Shown piece by piece: positions 1 to 8,929 of a DNA stretch of 64,000 nt. A program made the translations under genes and the position numbers. Origin of the DNA: Leeia speluncae. GTDB taxonomy: Bacteria > Pseudomonadota > Gammaproteobacteria > Burkholderiales > Leeiaceae. The stretch lies in assembly GCF_020564625.1 (NCBI RefSeq), contig NZ_JAJBZT010000002.1:545688-609687 (forward strand), in the 5' to 3' direction. The notes under the pieces were generated by a model. It worked only from the letters and a program-made list of their open reading frames with translations. It did no database searches and was not told where the DNA came from. How positions within the stretch are numbered: position 1 is the stretch's first letter; each line of letters starts with the position of its first letter.

Positions 1-173
1 GTGGGGTCTTGGAAGCCCGCCACAATATAGAGCGTGGTACTTTTGCCAGAACCAGATGGGCCAAGGAAAGTCATGAACTCGCCTTTTTTCACTTCCAGCG
101 AGACATGGTCAATCGCTACTACATTACCGTATTGCTTATTTAAGCCACGAATACTTAGAAAGGTATTAGACAT
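1..173 (-). CDS. ABC importer ATP-binding subunit (polyamine type), N-terminal fragment
   Basis: Only the first 57 codons lie in the window; the gene runs off the left edge. The translation has the ABC ATPase N-terminus of the PotA/FbpC type, with the Walker A motif GPSGSGKST at residues 38-46. It begins two bases after the stop codon of the PotC-like permease, so it is the last visible gene of the operon and would energise import of the ligand bound by the solute-binding protein at 1959-2981. The substrate cannot be read from this fragment. Confidence 0.9.
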   Translation of the reverse strand, partial: MSNTFLSIRGLNKQYGNVVAIDHVSLEVKKGEFMTFLGPSGSGKSTTLYIVAGFQDP

Positions 174-175
174 GG

Positions 176-970
176 TTACTTTCCTTTTCTGACCATTTTT
201 GCCAGCAACATAAGAATGATCGTAAATCCAATCAACAAGGTCGATGCCGCTGCAATCACAGGGCTTAAATCTTGCCGCATTGCTCCCCAGATACGAACAG
301 GTAGGGTTTGCATGCCAGGGGTTGCCATGAAAATCGATAACACCACTTCATCCCAAGAGATGAGGAAGGAGAAAATGGCGGCGGCAAAAATCCCTAACTT
401 GATAGCGGGAATGGTGACCTTGAGTTTGACCTGCAAGGGGGTGGCACCACAAATCATCGCGGCATCTTCTAACGCAAACTCAAACGTTTCTAATGAGTTA
501 GAAATCGTGATGATGGAGAATGGTAGCGCGATGATTAAATGGCCAATCACATATCCCAACATTGAACCGGTTAGGTTAAATTTGAGGAATAAGGCATAAA
601 GCGCAACGGCTAATACCACCACGGGCAAGACCATCGGTGTTAAAAACAGTGCTTGCAGCAATTTTTTACCAGGAAACTTACCCTTATGTAGGGCAAGTGA
701 CGCCATTAACCCCAGTACAACCGATAGAACGGTCACAATCAGGGCAATTTTGGTACTGGTTAAAAATGCCTCCACCCAGCCGCTGTCGTGAAATAATTCA
801 TCGTACCAACGTAGGGTCCATCCAGGCGGAGGAAACTGTAACCATTGTGAGTCGCCAAACGAGAGTGCGGCAATGAACACAATGGGCAATAATAGAAATA
901 GGCTAACTAGCACACAGATAACAACCAGTGGCCATTTCAATAATCCAAGTCGGTCATAATCTAATAACAT
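176..970 (-). CDS. ABC transporter permease, PotC-like
   Basis: A 264-residue inner-membrane protein with about six hydrophobic segments, the usual size for PotC-type permeases. The cytoplasmic EAA loop that contacts the ATPase is visible near residues 168-190 (EDAAMICGATP followed by KVTIPAI). It sits 11 bases downstream of the PotB-like permease and 2 bases before the ATPase, so the three are co-transcribed and form one heterodimeric importer. The polyamine/opine/iron family assignment is from overall similarity; the ligand is unknown, and the operon context suggests the substrate of the oxidative pathway upstream. Confidence 0.88.
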   Translation of the reverse strand: MLLDYDRLGLLKWPLVVICVLVSLFLLLPIVFIAALSFGDSQWLQFPPPGWTLRWYDELFHDSGWVEAFLTSTKIALIVTVLSVVLGLMASLALHKGKFPGKKLLQALFLTPMVLPVVVLAVALYALFLKFNLTGSMLGYVIGHLIIALPFSIITISNSLETFEFALEDAAMICGATPLQVKLKVTIPAIKLGIFAAAIFSFLISWDEVVLSIFMATPGMQTLPVRIWGAMRQDLSPVIAAASTLLIGFTIILMLLAKMVRKGK

Positions 971-981
971 GCGGTGTCTCC

Positions 982-1860
982 TTAGTTATGACCATGCTTG
1001 TCGCGGCCAAAATAATGCAACTGGACCGCATACAAACCGAGAGTAATGACGAGTAGTACCATGGCTGCGGCACCGGCTAAGCCCCAATTCAGTAACGACT
1101 GAACTAATTGAGCAATTAACTCTGCCAGCATCATGTTAGATGTTCCGCCAAGGAGGGATGGCGTGACAAAGTAACCAAGTGACATCACAAAGACCATTAA
1201 TCCACCAGACGCTAACCCCGGCAAGGCCAATGGCAGCAAGATTTTCCAGAAAGCTTGCCAGCGACTTGCCCCACAGACGGCGGCTGCCCGTAGAACAGAT
1301 GGATCAATGCTTTTAAAGGTGGAATGTAAGGGCATAATCAGAAACGGTAGCATGATGTAGGTCATGCCAATCGTTACGCCGATCAAGTTGTTTACCAACT
1401 GCAATGGCTCATCAATGATGCCAATCGACATCAAAATACGGTTAATAAAACCTGTCTGCTGCAACAGCACCATCCAAGCGTATGTTCTCGCGAGTAAGTT
1501 GGTCCACATCGAGAGGATCAAAATACCAAATACCAAGGCACTCCAGCGAGCAGGCATCATGCTCATCAACCAGGCAACTGGAAAACCAAACAAGATGGTT
1601 ACAAGGGTAACGACGGTTGCCACTAAGAAAGTGTTGTAAAACACCTTGGCATAGGTCAGTGAACCAAAAAGTTCTTTGTAGTTTTCAAGCCCAAGCGATG
1701 GCTCTAGTACGCTACGTAACAACAAGCCTAATACCGGAATCACAAAAAACAACCCGAGTAATAGCAAGATAGGGATCAAATAATGAAACCCTTTCCAGCG
1801 GGTTGATTTCGGCTTCGGTACCGGCGCCGTTGCTGATGCGAGCAATGAATCAGCAGACAT
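982..1860 (-). CDS. ABC transporter permease, PotB-like
   Basis: A 292-residue permease: a polar N-terminal tail of about 25 residues, then six predicted membrane spans. The EAA loop reads RAAAVCGASRWQAFWKI followed by LPLALPGL, the binding-protein-dependent permease signature. It pairs with the PotC-like permease just downstream and with the binding protein gene 98 bases upstream. The family transports spermidine/putrescine, opines and related compounds, so the name does not fix the ligand. Confidence 0.88.
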   Translation of the reverse strand: MSADSLLASATAPVPKPKSTRWKGFHYLIPILLLLGLFFVIPVLGLLLRSVLEPSLGLENYKELFGSLTYAKVFYNTFLVATVVTLVTILFGFPVAWLMSMMPARWSALVFGILILSMWTNLLARTYAWMVLLQQTGFINRILMSIGIIDEPLQLVNNLIGVTIGMTYIMLPFLIMPLHSTFKSIDPSVLRAAAVCGASRWQAFWKILLPLALPGLASGGLMVFVMSLGYFVTPSLLGGTSNMMLAELIAQLVQSLLNWGLAGAAAMVLLVITLGLYAVQLHYFGRDKHGHN

Positions 1861-1958
1861 GGTTGATCCTCAATTCGATGACGTTCTCTCTAGCAGTGTG
1901 GTTGTCCACACTGCTAGCCGTTCTTTTATATAAATGGAGATAGCTAACTAAACGAGGC

Positions 1959-2981
1959 TTACTGGGCCTGCCATGCGTACCAGCGTTTTGCAATGATGTC
2001 GCGGTTTTCTGACCAGTAGTTCATGTTCATATTTATCTGAGACTTGGTGTACTGGTCTGGCATTAGCTTCATCATGTCAGCAGGCAACTTGGCTTTTGCC
2101 GCTGGATTGACGGGTGCGTAGGCGGTTTCGGTGGCGAATTTTGCTTGTGCATCTGCGCCTGTTGCATAAGCCAAGAATTTCATCGCAGCTGCTTTATTCT
2201 TGGTTCCCTTTGGTACCACCAGCATGTCTGCACCGGTCAGGTTTTTATCCCAAGATACACCTACGCTAGTGCCAGATTTTTGCAATGCGTGGATACGGCC
2301 ATTCCAGAACATACCAATTGGCGCTTCGCCAGAAGCTAACAATTGCTGAGACTGTGCACCACCCGACCACCACACGATTTGGCTCTTGATGGTATCTAGC
2401 TTTTTAAAGGCACGATCTAAATCAAGCGGGTAAAGTTTGTTTGCTGGTACGCCATCTGCTAGCAACGCAATTTCCAATACGCCAGGCGCAGACCATTTGT
2501 AGAAAGTACGTTTACCGGGGTATTTTTTCAGATCAAATAAATCTGCCCAAGTAGTCGGTTGTGTGCCTTTGAAGTTGGCTTTGTTGTAACCCAATACAAA
2601 AGAGTAGTAGAAGCTACCCACGGCGTGAGAGGTCAAGAAGCGCTTATCAATGCTGTTTTTATTGATGACTTTAAAATCTAACGGTTCTAGCAAGCCATCT
2701 TTTGCAGCTTTGAACGCGAAGTCATACTCTACATCTACCACGTCCCAAGCGACATTGCCGCTATCGACCATGGCTTTGAATTTGCCGTAATCGGTCGGGC
2801 CATCCATTTGCACGCTAACGCCGCTAGCCGCTGCAAATGGTTCTGCCCAAGCTTTCTTTTGTGCGTCCTGTGTGGTACCGCCCCAACTGGTGAAGACCAT
2901 ACTATCGGCCGTTGCCATGTGACCAGTAAATGCCACAAGAATAGCGGCTGAGATGTTCATTACCTTTTGGTTTTGTTTCAT
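1959..2981 (-). CDS. Extracellular solute-binding protein, PotD/PotF type
   Basis: A 340-residue periplasmic binding protein of the spermidine/putrescine-type family. I start it at the ATG at 2981 because a GAGGA ribosome site lies just upstream and the product then opens with a clean signal peptide ending near HMATA. The mature part shows TSWGGTTQDAQKK, DVVDVEYD and the WWSGGAQSQQLLASGE stretch shared with the second such protein at 16935-17969, so the two are paralogues. It is the capture component of the importer encoded at 1-1860. The putative ligand is the substrate, or a precursor, of the monooxygenase pathway in the same operon. Confidence 0.88.
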   Translation of the reverse strand: MKQNQKVMNISAAILVAFTGHMATADSMVFTSWGGTTQDAQKKAWAEPFAAASGVSVQMDGPTDYGKFKAMVDSGNVAWDVVDVEYDFAFKAAKDGLLEPLDFKVINKNSIDKRFLTSHAVGSFYYSFVLGYNKANFKGTQPTTWADLFDLKKYPGKRTFYKWSAPGVLEIALLADGVPANKLYPLDLDRAFKKLDTIKSQIVWWSGGAQSQQLLASGEAPIGMFWNGRIHALQKSGTSVGVSWDKNLTGADMLVVPKGTKNKAAAMKFLAYATGADAQAKFATETAYAPVNPAAKAKLPADMMKLMPDQYTKSQINMNMNYWSENRDIIAKRWYAWQAQ

Positions 2982-3055
2982 GGTGTCTGTCCTCTTTAGA
3001 TAGCAGCACTTTGGCCGCTGTTTTATTACTACCAATTTACAACCAGGGAATTACT

Positions 3056-3370
3056 TCATGACAAAGGTGAAAATGCAGTGGGTTTCATGATCTTGGATTC
3101 CATTTCCTCCAAGAGCGCCTGAATTTTCGGAGCAAAGGCAATCCATGCCGGGTCTGCCGCTAACGCATTTCTGCGACGCTCACGATCATCCAAACTTTCA
3201 TACGCCCAAATATGAACAATCTGGTTTAACGGACCAATTTCAGAATAAAAATAGCCCACCAAATTACCCAAATACTGTTTTTGTAGGCGAATACCTTCTT
3301 CGCCTACTAACTGTAGGTACTGCGGCAATGTGCCGGTTTTTAAGCGATAAGTACGCATTTCATAAAACAT
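3056..3370 (-). CDS. NIPSNAP family protein
   Basis: A 104-residue small alpha/beta barrel-type protein of the NIPSNAP family, which opens FYEMRTYRLKTG and carries IVHIWAYESLDDRERRR, both characteristic of the family. An AAGGAG ribosome site sits seven bases before the ATG. Bacterial members are often found in catabolic operons with monooxygenases or dehydrogenases and have no firmly established biochemical activity. It lies 10 bases after the aldehyde dehydrogenase gene, so it is co-transcribed with it. Confidence 0.85.
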   Translation of the reverse strand: MFYEMRTYRLKTGTLPQYLQLVGEEGIRLQKQYLGNLVGYFYSEIGPLNQIVHIWAYESLDDRERRRNALAADPAWIAFAPKIQALLEEMESKIMKPTAFSPLS

Positions 3371-3380
3371 GAATGACTCC

Positions 3381-4850
3381 TTATCGCATTACAAATGGAT
3401 CAGGGATTGGATCGTCAGAGGTACGAATCCAGACCGATTTGGTGCGGGTGTAATCTAAGATAGATTCACTGCCACCTTCTCTGCCAAGCCCACTCATGCC
3501 ATAACCACCGAAAGGGACAATCGGTGAAACAGCACGGTACGTATTCACCCAAACAATCCCTGCCCGAATCGCCCGCGTCATGCGGTGGCCACGGGTAAGG
3601 TTGGCGGTAAAAACACCAGACGCTAGGCCGTAAGCACTATCGTTTGCTAGCGCAATGGCTTCTGCTTCGGTATCAAAGGCGATGACGCTCAGTACAGGGC
3701 CAAATAGTTCTTTCCGAATACTGGCGATGTCTTTATGTGGGCAATCTAAGATGGTTGGTAGGTAATAGTTACCATCGACTAAGGTAGGATGGCGTTTGCC
3801 ACCGCACACTAGCGTTGCCCCTTGCGAAATGCTTTCTTCCACCACTTGCTGGATATGCGCCAATTGACGAGTGGTTGCCAATGGCCCCATTTCTGTTTGC
3901 ATGTCGTGAGGGTTGCCAATTTGGATTTGGGTGGCTTTTTCAGCTAGCTTGCGAAGCAGTTCATCCTTGATTGCGCGCTGAACAATTAACCGAGAACCTG
4001 CCACACAGCTTTGGCCGGATGCCGCAAAAATACCCGCGACAATACTGTTGGCGACGCTATCTACATTTACGTCATCAAACACCACAACAGGTGACTTACC
4101 ACCGAGCTCTAGGGAGGTTGCTGCTAGGTTGTTCGCCGAATTACGCACAATGTGTTGTGCCGTTTCTGGGCCACCGGTAAACGCAATCCGTGATACGAGT
4201 GGATGGCTGGTTAGCGTTTTACCGCAGTCATCTCCAAACCCGGTTATCACATTCACTACACCTGCAGGAAAGCCGGCTTCATGCACTAATTTAGCAAAGG
4301 CTAATAATGGGGCCGGGCCTTCTTCAGATGCTTTTAGGACCACCGTACAACCCGCTGCTATTGCTGGGCCTAGTTTCACTGCCGATAGAAACAGCTGAGA
4401 ATTCCAAGGCACAATCGCCGCGACAACGCCGATGGGTTCACGGCGAAGGGTGACGTCCATATCGGGTTTGTCGATGGGTAAGTGTGCACCATGCAGTTTG
4501 TCTGCAAGGCCACCAAAATAACGGTAGTACTCTGCAACATAACCAATCTGGCTACTAGTTTCCCGAATAATCTTGCCGGTATCTCGGGTTTCTAATTCAG
4601 CCAACCAAGGTGTGTTCGCTGTGATTAATTCAGCGAGGCGAACCAACAACTTGCCTCGTTGGGTGGCACTCATATTGGCCCAAGTCGGGTCTAAAAAGGC
4701 GTTATGCGCGGCTTCAACTGCCCGATTAACATCTGCTGCTGTTGCCGCAGGCATCCGTGCCCAAGACTGGCTGGTAGATGGATCAAAACTTTCAAAAGTT
4801 TTGCTACCATCTTCAAACACGCCATTTATATACTGCTGGAATACTTGCAA
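3381..4850 (-). CDS. Aldehyde dehydrogenase (NAD(P)+-dependent)
   Basis: A 489-residue member of the ALDH superfamily, full length. The Glu of LELGGKSP (about residue 250) and the catalytic Cys of GQSCVAGSR (about 285) are both present, as is the cofactor-binding FTGGPETAQ segment. The start is a TTG at 4850: an AGGAGG ribosome site is placed ideally before it. It probably oxidises an aldehyde released by the flavin monooxygenase or hydrolase encoded just upstream. The closest functional class cannot be told by eye. Confidence 0.9.
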   Translation of the reverse strand: MQVFQQYINGVFEDGSKTFESFDPSTSQSWARMPAATAADVNRAVEAAHNAFLDPTWANMSATQRGKLLVRLAELITANTPWLAELETRDTGKIIRETSSQIGYVAEYYRYFGGLADKLHGAHLPIDKPDMDVTLRREPIGVVAAIVPWNSQLFLSAVKLGPAIAAGCTVVLKASEEGPAPLLAFAKLVHEAGFPAGVVNVITGFGDDCGKTLTSHPLVSRIAFTGGPETAQHIVRNSANNLAATSLELGGKSPVVVFDDVNVDSVANSIVAGIFAASGQSCVAGSRLIVQRAIKDELLRKLAEKATQIQIGNPHDMQTEMGPLATTRQLAHIQQVVEESISQGATLVCGGKRHPTLVDGNYYLPTILDCPHKDIASIRKELFGPVLSVIAFDTEAEAIALANDSAYGLASGVFTANLTRGHRMTRAIRAGIVWVNTYRAVSPIVPFGGYGMSGLGREGGSESILDYTRTKSVWIRTSDDPIPDPFVMR

Positions 4851-4876
4851 AGTACACCTCCTAGCTAGCTTGCCGA

Positions 4877-5914
4877 TTAGGCAAATGCTGGCACAACCTG
4901 ATCAATGAAGCGTTGTAGGGATTGCTTTTTCTGCTCAAAGGTCATGTGGCAATCAATCCAGTAGCTGTACTGGTCATAACCCATTGCTTCATAAGACTTC
5001 AGACGTGCAATGACTTCAGCTGGCGTGCCAATCACCGTGTTTTTGCGCATTAATTCTGGCGCGTATTGTGGATACTCAGCCATTTCTTCATCCGTTAATG
5101 CCTGAATAACACCTTGTTCAATTGGCTGCACATTCTTGAACCATTTCGCAAAGTAGCAATAGAACTTACTGACGTTCAGTGCCCCTTCTTGGATTTCTTC
5201 TTCTGTTTCGCCCACAAAGGTATGCATCAACATCATGATTTGTGGACGAGGTACATCAGGGTTCATTTCGCAAGCGGTACGGAATTTCTCCATTAAGCTT
5301 TTTACTTCTTCATCACCACTGGCGAGCGAAGTCACTTGTACATTACAGCCATTGCTTACCGCATATTGGTGAGAGTTAGGGTCACGCGCCGCTACCCAAA
5401 TTGGTGGGTATGGCTGCTGAATTGGACGTGGCACCGCGGTAGAGGTCGGGAACTGCCAGAATTCGCCATCGTGTGCATAGTCACCTGCAAACAAACCTTG
5501 CAGAGCAGGGATCATTTCGCGCAATCTTGCGCCCGCACTCATCGCATCTAGGCCAGGGAAAAGACGTTCATATTCAAAGCCATAGGCGCCACGGGCTAGT
5601 CCAAGATCTAAACGGCCGTTTGTCATGACATCGACCAACCCAGCTTCGCCAGCCGCTTTAATTGGGTGCCAGAATGGGGCAATTAACGTGCCTGTACCTA
5701 AGCGAATGGTGCTGGTTTTATTAGCTAGGTAAGCAATATTCACTAATGGGTTCGGCGCAATGGTAAAGCCCATTGCATGGTGTTCACCAATCCATGCGGT
5801 TTCGAAACCGCCTGCTTCTGCCATTTGTACCAACTCAGTCATTTCGTTAAACAACTGGGTATCGCTGATCTCGTTGTCGTAACGCTCCATATGCAAGAAC
5901 AATGAAAATTTCAT
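4877..5914 (-). CDS. LLM-class flavin-dependent monooxygenase
   Basis: A 345-residue luciferase-like monooxygenase: opening KFSLFLHMERYD, then ETAWIGEHH, the STIRLGTGTLIAPFWHP segment and RLDLGLARGAYGFEYE, all standard for the family. These enzymes use reduced FMN from a separate reductase and O2 to oxidise or cleave substrates; RutA (uracil) is one example. The likely reductase partner is the next upstream gene (5977-6912). Reactions within the family include ring cleavage, Baeyer-Villiger and C-S or C-N oxidation, so the exact chemistry is open. Confidence 0.88.
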   Translation of the reverse strand: MKFSLFLHMERYDNEISDTQLFNEMTELVQMAEAGGFETAWIGEHHAMGFTIAPNPLVNIAYLANKTSTIRLGTGTLIAPFWHPIKAAGEAGLVDVMTNGRLDLGLARGAYGFEYERLFPGLDAMSAGARLREMIPALQGLFAGDYAHDGEFWQFPTSTAVPRPIQQPYPPIWVAARDPNSHQYAVSNGCNVQVTSLASGDEEVKSLMEKFRTACEMNPDVPRPQIMMLMHTFVGETEEEIQEGALNVSKFYCYFAKWFKNVQPIEQGVIQALTDEEMAEYPQYAPELMRKNTVIGTPAEVIARLKSYEAMGYDQYSYWIDCHMTFEQKKQSLQRFIDQVVPAFA

Positions 5915-5976
5915 CTTTCTAATCCTTCATGGGTAAGCAATTGCCAACTAGGCAATGGGGGTATGACCAAATTGAA

Positions 5977-6912
5977 TTAAATAGGGGTGCGCGCTAGTTG
6001 TTGCACAGTGCCTTGGCTGGCATCACCCACATAAACACCAAACGCATCTTCGCTTCGCTCTTTCACATAGCGTTTTAGCATCATGGCAACTGCTTCATCC
6101 TTGATCAGAGACCAATCAATTGCTTGGAATGGGATGAGTACTAAGTTGCCATCTGACGGTAGGTCAGAAATCAGGCGACCACGGTAGTAAATATTGCTAG
6201 CCCCATTTGCCCGTGCGTCATCAAATACCGCAAACAGAAAATCTAATTGAGAGGTCAAGTTGAGCGATTTCAGTAACCCTAACAGGCTAGATTTTTCTGT
6301 TTCTGGCTGTAATTTGTTGCCAGCAGGCAGGGTCAAGTTACCATCGTCATTTTTAATCATTACAATTGAATGATGTTGCTCAAGAATAGCCCCTACTCTT
6401 GCGCTGGCTGACGCTAATGCATCTTGTGACAAACTAAATGAAACGTAGGCACCTTTGCAGTAACCAAGTGGATTGACGGGCTGGTGATCAAAATCGACTA
6501 CTTCGCCAATTAAAATTATATGGTCACCCGCATCGACTACTTGGTGAGTTTTACAGTCAAACCATGCGGCTGAATCAGAAACAATGGGTGCGCCGGTGGT
6601 TGCTTCGTGCCAAGCAGCTTGGGCAAACTTATCCGGTGCTTTCGAGGCGAAAATGCTGGAAACGTTTTTCTGGTTTTCCGCCAAAATGCTGACAGAGAAA
6701 ATATCTGCCTCAGAGAAAATAGGGTAACTAGAGGCTGTTTTGCCAATGCATACCAGTAAAAGTGCTGGTGATAGCGAAACAGATGTAAATGAATTGGCGG
6801 TAAAGCCGCGTGGCGTGCCGTCTGGTTGACGAGTACAGACCACGGTCACACCGGTGACAAATGAACCGAGTGCTTTACGAAATTCCATTGGATCAATTGT
6901 TTTTTCTGACAT
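5977..6912 (-). CDS. Flavin reductase with an extra C-terminal domain
   Basis: Residues about 8-160 form a flavin reductase-like domain (opening FRKALGSFVTGVTVVCT, then GFTANSFTSVSLSP), which would supply reduced flavin to the LLM monooxygenase downstream. An AAAGGAGA ribosome site precedes the ATG. The protein is 311 residues, about twice a single-domain HpaC/RutF. The remaining ~150 residues contain LTLPAGNKLQ, then LDFLFAVFDD and IYYRGRL, a pattern reminiscent of a Nudix fold but without the catalytic REXXEE box. Its role is not known; it could sense substrate or dock the oxygenase. Confidence 0.85.
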   Translation of the reverse strand: MSEKTIDPMEFRKALGSFVTGVTVVCTRQPDGTPRGFTANSFTSVSLSPALLLVCIGKTASSYPIFSEADIFSVSILAENQKNVSSIFASKAPDKFAQAAWHEATTGAPIVSDSAAWFDCKTHQVVDAGDHIILIGEVVDFDHQPVNPLGYCKGAYVSFSLSQDALASASARVGAILEQHHSIVMIKNDDGNLTLPAGNKLQPETEKSSLLGLLKSLNLTSQLDFLFAVFDDARANGASNIYYRGRLISDLPSDGNLVLIPFQAIDWSLIKDEAVAMMLKRYVKERSEDAFGVYVGDASQGTVQQLARTPI

Positions 6913-6962
6913 GTGCTTCTCTCCTTTGGCACTTCCAGATGCAAACTAACCGCGAACGAATG

Positions 6963-7766
6963 TTAATTCAGTGCTTTTTCTAAAAAATCGTTCAGTGCCG
7001 TATTGGTTTCTGATGGTGAAGTGATTCCCATCATGTGTTTTGCGTTCTTTATTACGTGGCAAACCCCGTTTGGGCTGGCATTTGCCATGTTTTGCGACAT
7101 TTCTGGCGAAGAATTTGGATCGAACTCTCCGGTCAAGAAAAGAGTAGGCATGGTCAATTTCTCAAACTTGCCTTCATGCGTCCGATCAGATGTCGCAAAT
7201 AATTGGTAGGTTCTGGCATAGCCAACCGGATTCACCGTGGTTAGAAAATGCCGAACCAAAGCTTCTTCATGCTTTAGATGCGCTGGAACGGGGTCCCCAA
7301 ACCAGCGTGCGATAGTGGCCGTGAGGCTAGCTGGCGAACCTGGGTCCGCTAATTCCTTTGCCCGATTTTCTACCGCTTGTCTTTGCGCTACACTTCGGCA
7401 ATAGACCGCATTCATCGGTACTAAGCGTATGACGCGCTCTGGCCAAGTCAGTGCAAACTCTAGCGACACCAATGCCCCCATCGAATGCCCGACAATATTG
7501 GCTTTTTTAATGCCTAGATCATCCATCAGCCTTGCTAACTGCACTGCGTAATCTTCCAGAATGGCCTCATCTGGTGGCAGTTCACTTCCGCCATGCCCTA
7601 ACATGTCGTAACAAACGACACGATAGTGACGTGAGAAAAACTCGATTTGCGGTTGCCATACTTCTTTACCCATCCCAACACCATGAATAAAGATAATGCA
7701 TTCGCCTTGGCCAGCTGACACATAGGATGTGCCATTGCTGAGTTGCGCGTCACGAGTCGTTCCCAT
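6963..7766 (-). CDS. Alpha/beta-fold hydrolase
   Basis: A 267-residue alpha/beta hydrolase with oxyanion segment FIHGVGMG, nucleophile elbow GHSMGA (Ser), acid in GEFDPNSSPE and the catalytic His in NAKHMMG. I start it at 7766, seven bases after the PF06684 gene, because GAGGTGACC provides a ribosome site; a longer reading would overlap that gene. By analogy with RutD or ring-cleavage hydrolases it may hydrolyse the oxygenase product. The substrate is unknown. Confidence 0.88.
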   Translation of the reverse strand: MGTTRDAQLSNGTSYVSAGQGECIIFIHGVGMGKEVWQPQIEFFSRHYRVVCYDMLGHGGSELPPDEAILEDYAVQLARLMDDLGIKKANIVGHSMGALVSLEFALTWPERVIRLVPMNAVYCRSVAQRQAVENRAKELADPGSPASLTATIARWFGDPVPAHLKHEEALVRHFLTTVNPVGYARTYQLFATSDRTHEGKFEKLTMPTLFLTGEFDPNSSPEMSQNMANASPNGVCHVIKNAKHMMGITSPSETNTALNDFLEKALN

Positions 7767-7773
7767 GGTCACC

Positions 7774-8364
7774 TCAGGCATTCTCGTTACTGCCAAGGTC
7801 TTTAAGATCTTGGTAGCGATCGCCAATACGATGATGTGGACGACCACCAATGGATGCGCCTAATGCAATCACGATTTCATCATGCGCTGGGGCATCATTA
7901 ATTGAGAATTGCACAGTGAGGTAATGAGAGCGCATGCCTTCATCGTCTTTGTGCATTAGTGGAATCACCACTGGGCAGTTTGGGCCGCCACGCACATTGG
8001 TAAAACTTAGGTAACTTTTTGCACCTACCGCTTTACGGTAGTGATTACCAAAACGAAGGGTGTGGATAAGGGCAGAAGCGTGTTCCACTTCGCCAGAGGT
8101 GCCGACAATGGCTGCTTTACCGTAGCCTTCTACTGCCTCACCTGAACCTGTAATTTCCAGAATCTTTTTGGTTAGTAGCTCGCCTAGAACAGGGGCGCAT
8201 GCATGAATCTCTGGCTTAAGATCTTCTACAAAGCCTTTTCCGTGCCAAGGGTTTTTTACTACTGCGGCAATGCCAATGAGTGTTAATGGTTTTGCTGCTG
8301 CTTTGCCACCCTCAATCAGGGTGTCCTCTACGTAGGTTACTACCTTACGAATTTCTACAGTCAT
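7774..8364 (-). CDS. 'Amino acid synthesis' family protein (PF06684/DUF1185)
   Basis: A 196-residue protein with the conserved layout of PF06684: IRKVVTYVEDTLIEGG at the start, AAVVKNPWHGKG, then GKAAIVGTSGEVEHASALIHT and the RGGPNCPVVIPLMHKDDEG stretch. Published structures of this family show a variant of the Bacillus chorismate mutase fold, and the amino acid label is only a suggestion from context. Here it is the first gene of a ten-gene catabolic operon, which argues for a degradative isomerase or hydrolase role (inference). A GAGGA ribosome site precedes the ATG. Confidence 0.85.
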   Translation of the reverse strand: MTVEIRKVVTYVEDTLIEGGKAAAKPLTLIGIAAVVKNPWHGKGFVEDLKPEIHACAPVLGELLTKKILEITGSGEAVEGYGKAAIVGTSGEVEHASALIHTLRFGNHYRKAVGAKSYLSFTNVRGGPNCPVVIPLMHKDDEGMRSHYLTVQFSINDAPAHDEIVIALGASIGGRPHHRIGDRYQDLKDLGSNENA

Positions 8365-8416
8365 TTTTCGATCCTCAACAGTCCGTTATGTGGTTGATTA
8401 CCGGCTCAGTGAAATC

Positions 8417-8428
8417 ATGGTATACCAT
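8417..8428. promoter_or_regulatory. Operator-like palindrome TGGTATACCA, copy 1
   Basis: Perfect 12-base palindrome ATGGTATACCAT, 53-64 bases upstream of the PF06684 gene start. Its centre is 44 bases (about four helical turns) from copy 2. The sequence class fits a dimeric GntR/FadR-type regulator, which is inference. Confidence 0.6.
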
Positions 8429-8460
8429 AATATAAACAGACTGCAACAACTTTTTGTATT

Positions 8461-8472
8461 ATGGTATACCAA
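8461..8472. promoter_or_regulatory. Operator-like palindrome TGGTATACCA, copy 2, in a promoter
   Basis: ATGGTATACCAA, with the ten-base core TGGTATACCA perfectly symmetric. It lies immediately upstream of a good -10 hexamer, TATAAT at 8479-8484, that would drive the gene at 8552; a bound protein would cover the -35 to -10 spacer, the arrangement of a repressor. Confidence 0.6.
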
Positions 8473-8551
8473 AGCGACTATAATAACCTTGTAGAGGACT
8501 TTTTAGTGGCTTGCTTGTTTCTATCTGATTGATATGTAAGGAAAAAATACG

Positions 8552-8929
8552 ATGAGTGATAAATTTGATGCCGGGTTGGCCATTCGTAAATCTGTACTTG
8601 GCGAAGCGTATGTAAATCAATCTATCCAAAATGCAGATGCATTGGCGATGGAATTACAAACCTTAGTGACAGAATATTGTTGGGGAACCGTTTGGGCGCG
8701 TGAAGGCTTGGCCAAGCGAGATCGCAGCCTGTTAAATTTAGGAATGATTGCTGCTTTAAACCGCCCACATGAATTCAAATTGCATGTGCAAGGCGCGTTA
8801 AATAATGGGCTAACAAAAGAAGAGATTGTCGAGGCAATTTTACAAATTGCGATTTATTGTGGCGTCCCTGCCGCTGTCGATAGCATGCGAATTGCCAGAG
8901 AAGTGTTTGCGCAAAACCCAGAAGCTTAA
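8552..8929 (+). CDS. Carboxymuconolactone decarboxylase family protein
   Basis: A 125-residue PF02627 protein: the WAREGLAKRDRSLLNLGMIAAL region is followed by EFKLHVQGALNNGLTKEEIVEAILQIAIYCG, the family core. There is no CXXC pair, so it resembles gamma-carboxymuconolactone decarboxylases more than AhpD peroxidases. An AAGGA ribosome site precedes the start. It is divergent from the long catabolic operon and shares its operator region, so it probably acts in the same pathway, for instance on a lactone or beta-keto acid product. Its end overlaps the convergent nitronate monooxygenase gene by four bases. Confidence 0.85.
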   Translation: MSDKFDAGLAIRKSVLGEAYVNQSIQNADALAMELQTLVTEYCWGTVWAREGLAKRDRSLLNLGMIAALNRPHEFKLHVQGALNNGLTKEEIVEAILQIAIYCGVPAAVDSMRIAREVFAQNPEA

